A stretch of 64,000 bases of DNA from Dipteronia dyeriana (taxonomy: Eukaryota; Streptophyta; Magnoliopsida; Sapindales; Sapindaceae). A program made the translations under genes and the position numbers. The stretch's first letter is position 1. Each line of letters starts with the position of its first letter. Shown piece by piece: positions 11,190 to 23,064 of the stretch. The stretch is taken from contig CM065301.1 in the NCBI GenBank assembly GCA_032871835.1, positions 34,170,405-34,234,404 of the forward strand, given 5' to 3'. The notes beneath the pieces are model-generated. The model saw only the letters and a program-made list of their open reading frames with translations, ran no database searches and was not told where the DNA came from.

Positions 11190-13249
11190 CATGAGGCTTT
11201 CCTCTTCTCAAGTATAGCTCAAGACCTCAGGACATCCATCTGCCCCCTCAACCCAGAAAGGGAAGAAAAAGGGAAAGAAATCCATGCACCGTAAGCTAGC
11301 CTCGCAAAAGCCAGGCGCTGAGAGGGTTCCACCCTCTCAGGCGATGAACCAGGCTATGATCAATCAACATGCAGCAGCTATTGTGGAAAATGTACGCCTC
11401 CATCTAGCTCCAGAAGGAATTGATCCATAATTGGAAGATCTGAGAACCCGAGGAGAGTCAAGCTTGCCAGCAACCAAGCAACCTGCCTTCGATTGGCCGG
11501 GACCCCCTATCGATCCCCACCTACCATAGGATATGGTCTACAATATCAATCAGAGATAGGCTAGGGCTGATACCCCCAGTCCCGGACAGGTCGACCAACT
11601 ATCAACCTACGTAGGTTAAATCGGCAGCCGACATTTCGCTAAGGGCACCTCGCAGCCCTTCTCGACCGATGACTTCTAGAAGGGAACCTCGAGCTGAAGC
11701 CGGGGTAGTGGAAAACTGCGGTGAATAGGGTCCGTCCCTAAGAATGAAAAAGTGGAAGTATCCAGCTCATCGGGGGGATCTGACTGCGAGAGCTCTGAGG
11801 TTGACTTTAAGAAGCACAAAAATAAGCGCCTGAGGAACCAGCTAGTGGAGATGTAGAAGGAGATCCAGCAGTTGAAAAAGGGGAAGGGTAAGGAGGTCAA
11901 AAAGGACCCCTAAGCAAGATGAATGCTCAATTTACCAGAAGAATCTAGAAGGAAGAGCTCCCGCTGAAGTTTAGGATGCCATCAGACAAATTCTCTGCTA
12001 CGGAGGATCCTTTGAGCCACTTAGAGAGCTTCTTCCAACAGATGGAAGTCTAAAACACAACCAGGGCCACCATGTACAGAATGTTCCCTACCACCCTGAC
12101 TGACTACGCCAAGACCTTGTTCAGAAAGCTACCCACAGGCAGTGTGGACTCCTTCACAAAGTTGTCAACTGATTTCTGCTCATAATTCCAGGGAATCAAA
12201 CACCGGACGGATGGGATGGACGAAGGATGCCATCCATTTACTGTATGTGATCCATGAGAGAGGGGAACTCTCCGGGCTTACGTGGAGTAATTCCATAAGG
12301 AGGTCATCCAGATGGGGGTCTTTACTAAGAAAGAGACCCATGTCAATTTCATGCGGAACCTGTGGATGGGTAAGCTTTTTCAGTTTATTATGAAATGACC
12401 CCCTAAGACCTACCAAGAGGCCTATGATCGGGCACTAAAACAAGTCAAAGTTGATGAGGAGTTTAAGGTCAAAATGGAGCATGAAAACATGAGAACAAGA
12501 AAATGATAAAAGAAGGAAACTCTCAGACCTGAACCGGTTCAGAAAAATCTTTAAAAACCTCCAAACAGGTCAACCTTCCATTTTTTCATTTCTCAACTCA
12601 AGCAAGAAAGGTACCTAGCAAGGTGAACCCCTCTGCGGGCTTCGCCTCTTCCCAGGACAATATCCCCTACAACACGAGATGAGAGAGGATACGATCACTA
12701 CACCCCCTTTAATACATCCCGTGAAACAATCTACCTCGCCATCTGGGATAAGGGGCTACTACAGAAGCCCACACCTATGAAAGCCCCCGTCTATAGGATG
12801 AAATGATATAAGTACTGCGACTTCCATGAAGACGTGGGTCATAATAGTTCAGAGTGCTATAACCTTTGCAACCAGATCGAGGCTCTGATAAGGGAAGGAT
12901 GCTTGATAGATTTCTTACAGCAAGTTAGGGGCAACATTCAAACTGGGAAAGAAGTACAAGCTGAGATCCGTGAGCACGTCGAGAAGAGAAAAAGGGAGCA
13001 GACGGATCTGATGCAACAAATCCAGGAGATACATACCATCAGCGGAGGACCTACACTGGCTGGCACCTCTAAGAATTCCAGGAAAAACCATGCAAGGAAG
13101 GTCCCTTGTGTAGATGAAGGGCGAGGTATCTTCAAGGTCGGCCAGAGCCCAATTGACCCCTCCCGGTCTGCATAGATTATTTTTATCGAGACCGATGTCT
13201 ATAACACTGTGCAACCAAATGACTATCACATGATGCTCATTGTACAAAT
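11190..13249 (+). pseudogene. G1 gag remnant
   Basis: Fragments lie in the expected gag order. An N-terminal region around 11340 reads QAMINQHAAAIVENVRLHL. The Retrotrans_gag core near 11970-12190 reads FSATEDPLSHLESFFQQMEV and MFPTTLTDYAKTLFRKLPTG; after a frame change the next piece is LRAYVE-x-FHKEVIQMGVF. The C-terminal part (12690-13249) reads HYTPFNTSRETIYLAI and then a knuckle-like YCDFHEDVGHNSSECYNL followed by IEALIREGCLIDFL. This is the typical Tat gag C-terminus. At least three frameshifts and several stops make it non-functional. The link to protease is broken at 13249 by element C. Confidence 0.8.
13245..13249. other. Target-site duplication CAAAT of element C
   Basis: CAAAT at 13245-13249 recurs at 21961-21965 immediately after the 3' LTR. 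Removing the element plus one copy restores the G1 gag-protease reading. Confidence 0.9.
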
Positions 13250-14720
13250 TGTTGGGGTTTATGCCCTACAGATGTAATTTGTAAATGGATTTATGAAATA
13301 AATAAAAGGAAAAGTTCAATTCATTCATGTTGTGTTGTTTATTTTATAACTTGTACATATATTTAACATCCAAGATTGCCGGATGTAATCTCTAACTGTT
13401 TATATGAGTGTCATATACAGATGGATACAGTAGAAGATGTGCAATCTAAAGAGTTCATAGATAGCAAATAAAGCTGGGTACTTATTTATGGTTAATCTAT
13501 AGCTGTGGTCCATTCAGTAATGTGCGATGATTATATCCTGAATCATTCATATGAGATATGGGAATGGAGGCACCTTTTATGATGTGATCATGTAGGACTT
13601 AGCCATGATCTATATGAATCTCTCACCAAGATTCGTTTACCGATGAGATTCATATATATCAACTAATGATGGCTATATGTGGGTGATCTTAATCTGAGTG
13701 TCTTATCGACTCCTTCAGGTTAGATCGTGATCTTTGATGGACCATGGGTAAGGTCGGATTCTGTTCCCGATCAATATGCTTCGTATGTTGGGATTGCGGC
13801 TTGGCTTGTGGCTGGGAAGGTTTGTACACAAAAGTGGAATCCACTCCTTCTTGTGAGAAGTAGATGGTAGTTCCCTTAAGGGATTATTAGGGGCTTGGAC
13901 AATATGAGCGCTCTCCTAATTCCGCGAGGAAATAGGATTTATTGTTCATTATTGAATCAATGGTACTTAAAGGATATATGTAATTAGAGGGGTATAACCG
14001 ACATTATGACCCAGCTCTAATTATTAACTACTATGGAGGATCACACCATGTGTAATAGCTATATCGATGGATACCGAGTTGTATCATCTATGTAAAAGCG
14101 TCGGCAGTTGAGAGAGTGCAGCTTCGGGTTTTTAGTGGAATAACACCGGAGTTAATAATCAAGGAATATTAATTAAAGAGTTTAATTAATGATTCTAAGG
14201 ATTATTGGAGCTCAAAATACTGTGGGTCCATTAGGTCCCCTTGCTAGCCCGATTGATTTAGTCAACAAGGTCACGGTTAATTAATTGGATTGTCCAATTA
14301 ATTGTGTGACAAAAGTGACACATATATATTCGGGAATTAATTGAATAATGAGATTATTTAATTAATGAATTTTAATAGTTAAATTAATTAAGTAATTAGA
14401 TTACTTAATTATATTGATAATTACGAATTATTAATTAACTATTAATTGGAGGTTGTTAGTTGATATATGGATTTAGGTGAAGATAAAATAATATGATTGT
14501 TTTATTTTACTATATCATTTATCTAAGTATTTGAATTTAAATTTAAAATATTTATTATCACTTTCAATATATTAGATATATTTGAAAAGGATAATTAATA
14601 TATATATATATATCAATCATAACACAAGAGATTGTATTGGATGCAAATTGGTATGTACATATAAAACATTAATCAAAAAGAAGAATTTGCATAGGATGTA
14701 AATACTTGAAACAAATAAAC

Positions 14721-14761
<41 letters not shown>

Positions 14762-15398
14762 CGCAAGTGAGATGCGTGTGGTACATATATAGATATATAT
14801 ATATTTTTGTAAAAAGAGTGAAATCAGATGCATTTTTTTTTGTGGCGTGAATAAAAAAAAAAGGTAAAAGAAAAAGGTATTTTGTGTGCAGACGTGCAAT
14901 GTATATATATATATAGATATATAAAAAAAAACAGGTTTTCATGTTTCATGGTTTTTAGATATATATTATATATATCTTGTTTCATGTTTTGTGTGTTTTT
15001 GAAACACATAGAAGAAAGAGTTTCTTCAATTCTCTCTACATCCTTCATTCAAGTTCCTGAGACCGTGATGCGCCCACATGCAGTTACCAGTCCCAGGAGA
15101 TAGCGAGAAAGATCGAGTGGTTCAGACAGGAGCCTATCGTAAAGTGAAGGAGCTTCCAAACGTTTGTAAGATTGGTTCAGACAGGAGCATATCGAAAAGT
15201 GAAAAAGCCTCAAAACGTTGGTAAGTTTTTCTTCTTCTGATTTTTGTTGATTACAATTTCCTGTGTATACATATTGTATGTATTAGTTCCGAAAAATAAT
15301 TACGATCTAAAGTTCATTGGTCCTAGATACAGATATGATATGTATTAAAAAATTTAATACCTAGTTCCGCTGCGGTACCGGTGAACGGGGTTCCAACA
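13250..15398 (+). repeat. 5' LTR of element C
   Basis: TG at 13250 and CA at 15398 (...ggttccaaca). It includes an (AT)n run at 14722-14761 and AT-rich stretches that create spurious ORFs on the minus strand. The 3' LTR lacks about 100 bp relative to this copy, mostly in AT-rich parts. Confidence 0.9.
14722..14761. repeat. (AT)n microsatellite in the C 5' LTR
   Basis: About 20 AT units; much shorter in the 3' LTR at the equivalent place (21400-21415). Confidence 0.9.
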
Positions 15399-15413
15399 AT
15401 TGGTATCAGAGCC
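15399..15413 (+). other. tRNA-iMet primer-binding site of element C
   Basis: 'tggtatcagagcc' at 15401-15413, two bases after the LTR, is the canonical Ty1/copia primer site and is unmutated. Confidence 0.92.
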
Positions 15414-16760
15414 AATTTTATTTTCGGAACATGAAATTGTTTTCGTTGCTCCTGTATGTATGATTGTGTAGGCACGATTTAAATTGACTGTATGTTGTTT
15501 TTATATGTATATTATTTTATTTTATTTTAATTTACAAAAACATGATTGATCGTTAGTTATATGGTACTGTGGATTTATGGTTTATGGGTTGTATTATTTT
15601 TTACTGTTATTGTATTGTAAAACAATTCATTTATGCTTTATATTATGTGATGATAAAAGCATTGCCATTGCATACGTATGTCATTTAGATTAGATGTGCC
15701 CACACAAATATATTTGATTTGTCATATATGCATCATAGCCTGATATTTTATGTATTTTTTTTAATGTGATTTAAATGGGTAATATACATAATTGGCTATG
15801 AATAATGAGATTATTTTTTTAATGGTTAGAAAACTTGGTAATTCCCATTAATATTAATCTAGTAATTAAAGAGTTTAATAAGTTAGATTAATAGGGTCAT
15901 TTATTGTAATTATGATTAATATGATTAATTACCTAATAATAAATGATCCAAGTAAAGTGTTAGGGTTTTAATAGTTAAAACTTGGCAAAAACTAACATAA
16001 TAATCTAACCCTAGTAAATAGTTTACAAAGGCTTAGATTATTCACTAATAGATTAGATTTTTAATTGTTAAAAATCATTAATAATTTATTAGTTAATTAG
16101 AATTTAGTTCTAATTAGTTAATGCACTAGATAACTTGATTAAAGTTAGTCGTTTAATCCTGTAGAGTCTAGGTGCATTAACGGTTGATAGAAAATCCTAA
16201 TTTTAAAATAGTGAGTGGGAGAGCGATATATGACATATATATCCCGCGGTCTTCGTCATTAGTTCAACACCGTGAGATCCGAGTGGGGCCTTGTGACGGC
16301 TTTGCTTTCGTCCTCCGTAAGGAGGGTTTTCACAAAGGTCAATACCAAGGTTGACTTCCTAACAGATAGGATTTCTGAGGGTCTTTCGGGATTGACCGAC
16401 CCTAAGGTGGCGATTCTCGAGTTAAGCTCGTGAGATCTGAAATGGTGGGTTACATTCACGAAGGTTTTGATTAAGTTTGTTAATTAAAAATCTGACTGAA
16501 TAAACGATTGTGGAATGATATGGAATAAGAGTTATTCTAGAATATCATTTGATTGAGAATGTCTCGATCCAACATGCAAAGATTTGACCGACCCTAAGGC
16601 GGCACTTCTTTGTGGTATGTTGGATTGTCGTGGTATAGTAACTATTTTTAGGGTAGTTTTAGTTCGTTAAACATTTTCATGCATCATGTTTAAATTTATA
16701 CCAAAACACTCGCACTTGTTTTAAATAAATGACTGAATGAATGTTTTATTTAATTCAGCA
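15414..16760 (+). other. 5' untranslated leader of element C
   Basis: About 1.35 kb without coding potential between primer site and gag. It is AT-rich. The motif 'ttgaccgaccctaagg' occurs twice, at 16392-16407 and 16583-16598. Confidence 0.6.
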
Positions 16761-16951
16761 ATGTCTTCTGCATTACTTCAAAATCTCGCAAACAACAAAT
16801 TAACTGGTAATAACTACACAAAATGGAAACTTAATATTAATGCAATTTTGGTCACCAAATACCTCAAGTTTGTGCTTACGGAGGAATGTGCTCCAGCGCC
16901 TACTATAGCCTTATCAATGCATGTGGGGTCAGGGGAAGTCGTGTCGGTATG
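16761..16951 (+). pseudogene. Element C gag remnant
   Basis: The ATG at 16761 (preferred over the in-frame upstream ATG at 16737) opens MSSALLQNLANNKLTGNNY, with TKWKLNINAIL behind it. This is the conserved start of copia gag (the 'L-x-G-x-N-Y-x-x-W' motif). After about 55 codons the similarity stops, and the next recognisable sequence belongs to the end of protease, so nearly all of gag, including the UBN2 core and zinc knuckle, is deleted. A stop ends the frame at 16949-16951. Confidence 0.75.
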
Positions 16952-16955
16952 AGCA

Positions 16956-18365
16956 GTGGGCGTAATTAGATTACGTTTTTGTAATAATTATATATTGTTA
17001 GATAATGTATTTTATATTCCTCGATTTACATGGAATTTGATTTTTGTTTCTAAGTTGTTAGAACAAAAAATTTCTATTTTTTTTAATAATAAGTCTGTTA
17101 TTATTGGAAAGAATGGTCTGAATATTTGTTCAGGAATTAATGAAAACAATTTGTATGTGTTAAGATCGTTAATATATACTACACTGCTCAACACCGAAAT
17201 GTTTAAGGTTGAAAAACCAAAAACTAAACGACATAAGTTTTCTCCAGATAATGACACGTATCTCTGGCATCTAAGGCTTGGTCATATCAATCTTGACCGG
17301 ATAGACAAACTAGTAAAAAGCGAACCTTTAAGTGAGTTATAGGTTGGCACCTTACCTGTCTGCGAATCTTGTTTGGAAGGTAAGATGACTAAGAGACCTT
17401 TTACTAGAAAAGGGCTTAGAGCTAAAGAACCTCTAGAGCTTATACATACAGACGTCTGCGGACCGATGAATGTTCAAGCCAGGGGTGGTTATGAGTATTA
17501 TGTCACCTTAGTAGATGACTACTCAAGATACGGATATGTCTACCTAATGCAACGGAAGTCGGAAACATTTGAAATGTTCAAAGAATTTTGAGCTGAAGTT
17601 GAGAATCAATTAGGTAGGACTATCAAGTCACTACGATCGGATCGTGGAGGTAAGTTACTTGATCAAGAGTTTGAAGACTTTATGGTCTAGCATGGGATAG
17701 TTTCCCAACTCACAGCTCCCGATATACCTTAGCAAAATGGTGTAGCGGAGAGGAGAAATAGAACATTAATGGAAATGGTGAGATCTATGATTAGTTTCTC
17801 ATCATTACCAAATTTCTTCTAGGGATATGCGTAACAAACATTGGCATACATTATGAATGTGGTGCCATCCAAATCTGTTCCTAAGACTCCCCAAGAGTTG
17901 TGAAATGGTCGTAAAGCTAGTTTTCGACATTTCCGCATATGGGGGTGTCCAGCACACATGCTGAAAAACATAACTGGAAAGCTAGACTCTAAGTATGTGG
18001 TCTGCCTGTTTATAGGATACTCCGAGGAGACTAGAGGTGGACACTTCTATATTCCCGAAGATAACAAAGTATTTGTATCGACAAATGCAACGTTTCTTGA
18101 TGACAGTTATATTAGTGACCATAAACCTCGTTCTAAGATTGTATTTGATGAGTTGGAGCCTGATGAGGCTAGTGCTTTATCAACAAGAGTTATTGATCCA
18201 CAAACATCTGAGAGTTAGATGGTTCCTGATCAGGATACATTACCACCTAGACGTAATGAGAGGGTTGTGAGACAACCTGAATGCTATTTAGGTATAGGTG
18301 AGGGACAAGGTGTTGTCTGTACTGATAGTGTTGATGATCCATTGACATTTAAGAATGCAATAAAA
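16956..18365 (+). pseudogene. Element C protease end, GAG-pre-integrase and integrase
   Basis: 16956-17340 starts in the post-catalytic part of protease (LLDNVFYIPRFTWNLI) and runs into the GAG-pre-integrase domain with LWHLRLGHINLDRID and, after a stop, CESCLEGKMTKRPF (the HHCC finger). The integrase core has IHTDVCGPMN, VDDYSRYGYVYLM, SLRSDRGGK and QNGVAERRNRTLMEM, so the catalytic D, D and E positions are all visible. The C-terminal part continues with WGCPAHMLKNITGKLD and ends with RRNERVVRQPE. In-frame stops interrupt it at about 17340, 17589, 17688, 17730, 17820 and 18216. The catalytic aspartate of protease falls in the deletion. Confidence 0.85.
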
Positions 18366-19912
18366 GATCTTAATAAATAGGAATGGCTTAAAGTCATGAA
18401 TCTCGAGATGGAGTCCATCTACTCTAACTTAGTCTGGGATCTTGTAGACTTACCGGATGGGGTAAAACCCCTAGGTGTAAGTGGATCTACAAGAGAAAGA
18501 GAGGAATAGACGGGAAGGTAGAGACCTTCAAGGCAAGGCTAGTGGCCAAGGGTTATACCCAGAAAAAGGGGGTCGATTATGAAGAGACCTTCTCGCCAGT
18601 AGCCATGTCTAAGTCTATTAGGATTCTCTTATCCATTGCTACCTATTTCGATTACGAAATTTTGCAAATGGACGTCAAGACTTCATTCTTGAATTGAAAT
18701 CTTGATGAAAGCATCTATCTGATGCAACCAGAGGGATTCGTGTCTCCATATCAAGAGCAAAAGGTTTGCAAGCTGCAAAGGTCCATCTATGGACTTAAGC
18801 AATCATCTAGATCTTGGAACATTAGGTTTGATGATGTGATCAAAACCTATGGCTTTGAGCAGAACGTCGATAAGCCTTGTGTCTACAAGCGCATCATTGA
18901 TAAAAATGTAGTTTTCTTGGTCCTATACGTAGATGATATCCTACTCATTTGGAATGATGTGGAAGTGTTGTCTGATGTAAAGGGTTGGCTGGCTAGCCAA
19001 TTCCAAATAAAAGATTTGGGAGAAGCAAGTTATGTTCTACGGATCCAACTTATATGGGATCGTAAGAACAAACTCATAGCATTGTCTTAGGCATCATATA
19101 TCGATAAGATTCTTGTGCCATTTTTGATGCAGAACTCTAAGAATGATAATTTACCTTCCAGGCATGGAGTTCACAAGTCTAAGAAATAGTGTCCTAAGAC
19201 ACCTCAAGAAGTTAAGGATATGAGACGTGTACCCTATGCATCAGCAGTAGTTAGTCTCATGTATGCTATGTTATGCACGAGACCGGACATCTGCTATGCA
19301 GTTGGAGTAGTCAGCAGATACCAGTCCAACCCAGGATTGGATCATTGGGTTGCTATCAAGACTATTCTCAAGTATCTTCGGAGAATGAGAAATTTTATGC
19401 TTGTGTATTCTGGACAAGATTTGATCATGTTAGGATACATAAATTCTGATTTTCAGCCAGACAGGGATCCTAGAAAATCCACGTCTGGATCAGTATTCAC
19501 CCTTGGTGGTGGAGCCATTGTATGGAGAAGTATCAAGCAATCTTGCATTACTGTCTCCACCATGGAAGCTGAATATGTAACCGATTGTGAAGCTGCTAAA
19601 GAAGTTATTTGTCTCCGTAAGTTCTTGAGTGAACTAGAAGTTGTTCCAGATTTGGATATGCCCATCACACTTTATTAAGATAACAGTGGTGCTGTGGCTA
19701 ACTCCAAAGAACCAAGAAGCCATAAGAGACGGAAACATATAGAGAGAAAGTATCATCTCATTAGAGAGATAATATAGAGAGGAGATGTGATCATCACAAA
19801 GATAGCCTCATAAGACAATCATGCTGATTCATTTACAAAGACCTTATCGGCTAAAGTGTTTTCGGGTCATCTAGATGGTCTAGGGTTACGAGACATGCCT
19901 CACATGATTTAG
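18366..19912 (+). pseudogene. Element C reverse transcriptase and RNase H
   Basis: RT begins after a stop at 18378 with [19 protein letters not shown]; a 1-nt frameshift near 18470 is followed by [20 protein letters not shown]. Further motifs are [34 protein letters not shown] and an intact catalytic YVDDILLI near 18928. The thumb ends with MQNSKNDNLPSRHGV. RNase H (19220-19912) has RPDICYAVGVVSR, DRDPRKSTSG, STMEAEYV and RSHKRRKHIERKYHLIREI; the first catalytic Asp region is altered (YINSDFQ). The final stop is at 19910-19912. Several stops make it inactive. Confidence 0.88.
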
Positions 19913-19926
19913 TGCAAGTGGGAGAT
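19913..19926 (+). other. Polypurine tract of element C
   Basis: 'tgcaagtgggagat' directly precedes the 3' LTR. The same sequence ends element B. Confidence 0.75.
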
Positions 19927-21960
19927 TATTGGGATTTATACCCTAAAGATGTAATTTGTAAATGGATTTATGAAATAAATAAAAGGAAAAATTCAATTCA
20001 TTCATGTTGTGTTGTTTATTTTATAACTTGTACATATATTTAACATCCAAGATTGCCGGATGTAATCTCTAACTGTGTATATGAGTGTCATATATGGATG
20101 GATACAGTAAGAGACGTGCAATCTAAAAAGTCCATAAATAGCAAATAAAGTTGGGTACTTTATTTGTGGTTAATCTATAGTTACGGTCCATTCAGTAATG
20201 TACGATGATTCTATCAAGAATAATATATATGAGATATGGGAATGGAGGCACCTTGTATGATGTGATCATATAGGTCTGGGCCATGATCTATATGAATCTC
20301 TCACCAAGATCTGTTTACCAATGAGATTCATATATATCAACTAATGATAGCTATATATGGGTGATCTTAATCCTGAGTGTCTTATCGACTCCTTCAAGTT
20401 AGATCGTCGTCTTTGATATACCATTGGTGAGGTCGGATGTTGTTCCCTATCAATATGCTTCGTATGTTAGGATTTCGGTTTGGCTTGTGGTTGGGATGGT
20501 TTGTACACAATAGTGGAATCCACTCCTTCTTGTGAGAAGTAGATGGTAATTCCTTTAAGGGTTGATTCGGGTCCTGGACAATATGAGCGCTCTCCTAATT
20601 CCGTGAAGAAATAGGATTTATTGTTCATTATAGAATCAATGGTACTTAAAGGATATATGTAATTAGAGGGGTATAACCGACATTATGACCCAGCTCTAAT
20701 TATGAACTACTGTGGAGGATCACACCATGTGTAATAGCTATATCGATGGATACCGAGTTGTATCGGTCTGTGTAAAAATGTCTACAGTTGAGAGAGTACA
20801 GCTTCGGGTTTTTATTTGAATAATACCAGAGTTAATAATCAAGGAATATTAATTAAAGAGTTTAATTAATGATTCCGTGGATTATTGGAGCTCAAAATAC
20901 TATGGGTCCATTAGGTCCCTTTGCTAGCCCGATTGATTTAGGTAACAAGGGTCACGGTTAATTAAATGGATTGTCCAATTAATTGTGTTACAAAAGTGAC
21001 ACGTATACATTCGGTAATTAATTGAATAATGAGATTATTTAATTAATGATTGTTAGTAGTTAAATTAATTATGTAATTAGATTATTTAATTATGTTGATA
21101 ATTATGAATTATTAATTAACTATTAATTGGAGGGTGTTAGTTGATATATGCATTTAGGTGAAGATAAAATAATATGATTATTTTATTTTACTAAATTATT
21201 TATCTAAGTATTTGAATTTAAATTTAAAATACTTATTATCATAATATATTAGATATATTTGAAAAGGTTAATTAAAAAATATATATCAATTATAACAAAA
21301 GAGATTGTATTGGATGCAAATTGGTATGTACACATGAAACATTAATCAAAAAAAAGAATTTGCATAGGATGCAAATACTTGAAACAAATAAACATATAAT
21401 ATTTATATATATATAACGCAAGTGAGAGGCGTGTGGTACATATATAGATATATATATATATATATATTTTTGTGAAAAGAGTGAAATCAGATGCATTTTT
21501 TTTTTGTTGGTGGCGTGAATCAATTAAAAAAAAGCAAAAGAAAAAGGTATTTTGTGTGAAAACGTGCGGTGTAGAAGAAAGAGTTTCTTCAATTCTCTTT
21601 ACATCGTCCATTCAAGTTTCTGATACCGTGACGCGCCCACACACAGTTGCCAGTCCTGAGAGATAGCGAGGAAGATCGAGTGGTTCAGACAGGAGCATAT
21701 CGTAAAGTGAAGGAGCTTCCAAATGTTGGTAAGATTGGTTCAGACAGGAGCATGTCGAAAAGTGAAGGAGCCTCCAAACGTTGGTAAGTTTTTCTTCTTC
21801 TATTTTTGTTGATTACAATTATCTGTGTATACATATTGTATGTATTAGTCCCAAAAAACAATTAAGATCTAAAGTTCACTGGTCCAAGATACAGATATGA
21901 TATGTATTAAAAATTTTAAAACCTAGTTCCGCTGCGTAACCGGTGAACGGGGTTCCAACA
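19927..21960 (+). repeat. 3' LTR of element C (2034 bp)
   Basis: It begins TATTGGGA (TG mutated to TA) and ends ...ggttccaaca at 21960. It parallels the 5' LTR throughout. Confidence 0.9.
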
Positions 21961-22345
21961 CAAATTGCTAACTGTATGGTCCATTGCGTGCTTGTTGACA
22001 CACGCAGTAGCGTCGTAATCCTCTTCTAATATACCATGGAAAAACTAAATTTAAAACAGTAGTGTTACAACAACTACAATACCGCGCTGTATGGATTCAC
22101 TGGGGACTCGATCATACCTGTAGGGTTGAAGATCCATCCAGTAATCGCCGAAACGGTCCCCCTTCTGCAAAATATCATGATGGACTTCGTGGTGGTGGAT
22201 ACCCCATCGGCTTACAATGCGATATTAGGAAGACCTTTCTTGTCATCTTTTAAGGGGGTCTTATCCATTTACCACAACGTCCTAAAATTTCATGTAAGTG
22301 ACAAGGTGGGGGAATACGCGGTGACAAGCAAGTAGCCAAGAAGTG
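21961..22345 (+). pseudogene. G1 protease region
   Basis: Continues G1 after element C. IANCMVHCVLVDTRSSVVIL contains the aspartic protease active site, with DTGS changed to DTRS. Next come LYGFTGDSIIPVG and FVVVDTPSAYNAILGRPFL, the conserved second half of Ty3/gypsy protease, followed by HNVLKFHVSDKVGEYAV. A stop lies between the active site and the flap (after VVILF), with a frame change near 22100. The Gly to Arg change at the active site would by itself be expected to abolish activity. Confidence 0.82.
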
Positions 22346-23064
22346 CTATATAATGTCTGCCAACCCTACAACTTTATTGAAACAGTTTGCTCAGGTTATG
22401 ACGATACAAAATGGGGTAACCCTCGGGATGACCCTAGAGGATGCAGAGGCCATAAATCATCTAGAGGATGATCCCGAGATTACAGACAAAAATGAGCATA
22501 TCAGGGAATGGGCCAGTGGGCATCCAGTGGATGAGCTAGAAGAGATACCCATCCAGATGGATAACCCCTCGAAAGTCGTCAAGGTCAGAGCCACCCTAGA
22601 CCGGGAGTGAAAGAAGGACAGATCAGGCTCCTTAGAGAATTCAATGACATCTTCGCTTGAAGTCATGACGCGAAGTCTGGGATCCCAATATCATTGGCTG
22701 CTCACCGTTTAGCAGTAGATCTGACTTTCAAGCCTGTCAGACAAAAAAGGTGTCACTTTAACACCGAAAGAAATGATGCGGTTCAAGAAGAAGTAGACAA
22801 GTTGATCAGAGCAGGCTTCATTAGAGAGACCCTTTACCCTGAATGGATCACCAATGTTGTCACGGTCACAAAGGTGAATGGGAAGACCTCAACAGAGCAT
22901 GTCTGAAAGACAGTTTTCCATTACCAAAGATCGATCAACTGGTTGACTCCACATCTGGAAACAAGCTCCTTAGCTTCATGGATGCATTCTCAGGGTTAAA
23001 CCAGATCATGATGCACATCGTCAACCAAGACAAGACCAGCTTCATAACCGAGCAGGGTCTGTAC
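22346..23064 (+). pseudogene. G1 protease-RT linker and 5' half of reverse transcriptase
   Basis: An acidic linker (22353-22610, EDAEAINHLEDDPEI, MDNPSKVVKV) leads into RT: HRLAVDLTFKPVRQKRCHFN, VDKLIRAGFIRE and then VTVTKVNGKT. A frameshift near 22885 shifts to DLNRACLKDSFPLPKIDQLV and SFMDAFSGLNQI, the Ty3/gypsy DAFSGYNQI motif holding the first catalytic Asp. DKTSFITEQGLY ends at the insertion of element B, where the target duplication TGTAC spans 23060-23064. The second half of RT resumes at 44393. Confidence 0.88.

Larger units (their letters stand above)
13250..21960 (+). mobile_element. Tork/Angela-type copia element C (8711 bp)
   Basis: A structurally complete insertion with two LTRs, a well-preserved tRNA-iMet primer site, polypurine tract and target duplication. 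Inside, most of gag and the protease start are deleted and pol carries many stops. Both LTRs are clearly related but diverged (indels and scattered substitutions; 2149 versus 2034 bp), indicating an old insertion. Motifs such as IHTDVCGPM, GGYEYYVTLVDDYSR and YGLKQSSRSWN fit the Tork/Angela side of Ty1/copia. Confidence 0.9.

Noticed and set aside
14669..15048. Overlapping minus-strand ORFs rich in Tyr/Ile and Phe
   Set aside because: They translate (AT)n and poly-A/T tracts in the LTR of element C; the equivalent 3' LTR region has different frames.
15399..15413. tRNA gene fragment
   Set aside because: It is the primer-binding site complementary to tRNA-iMet and only 13 bp long; no cloverleaf follows.
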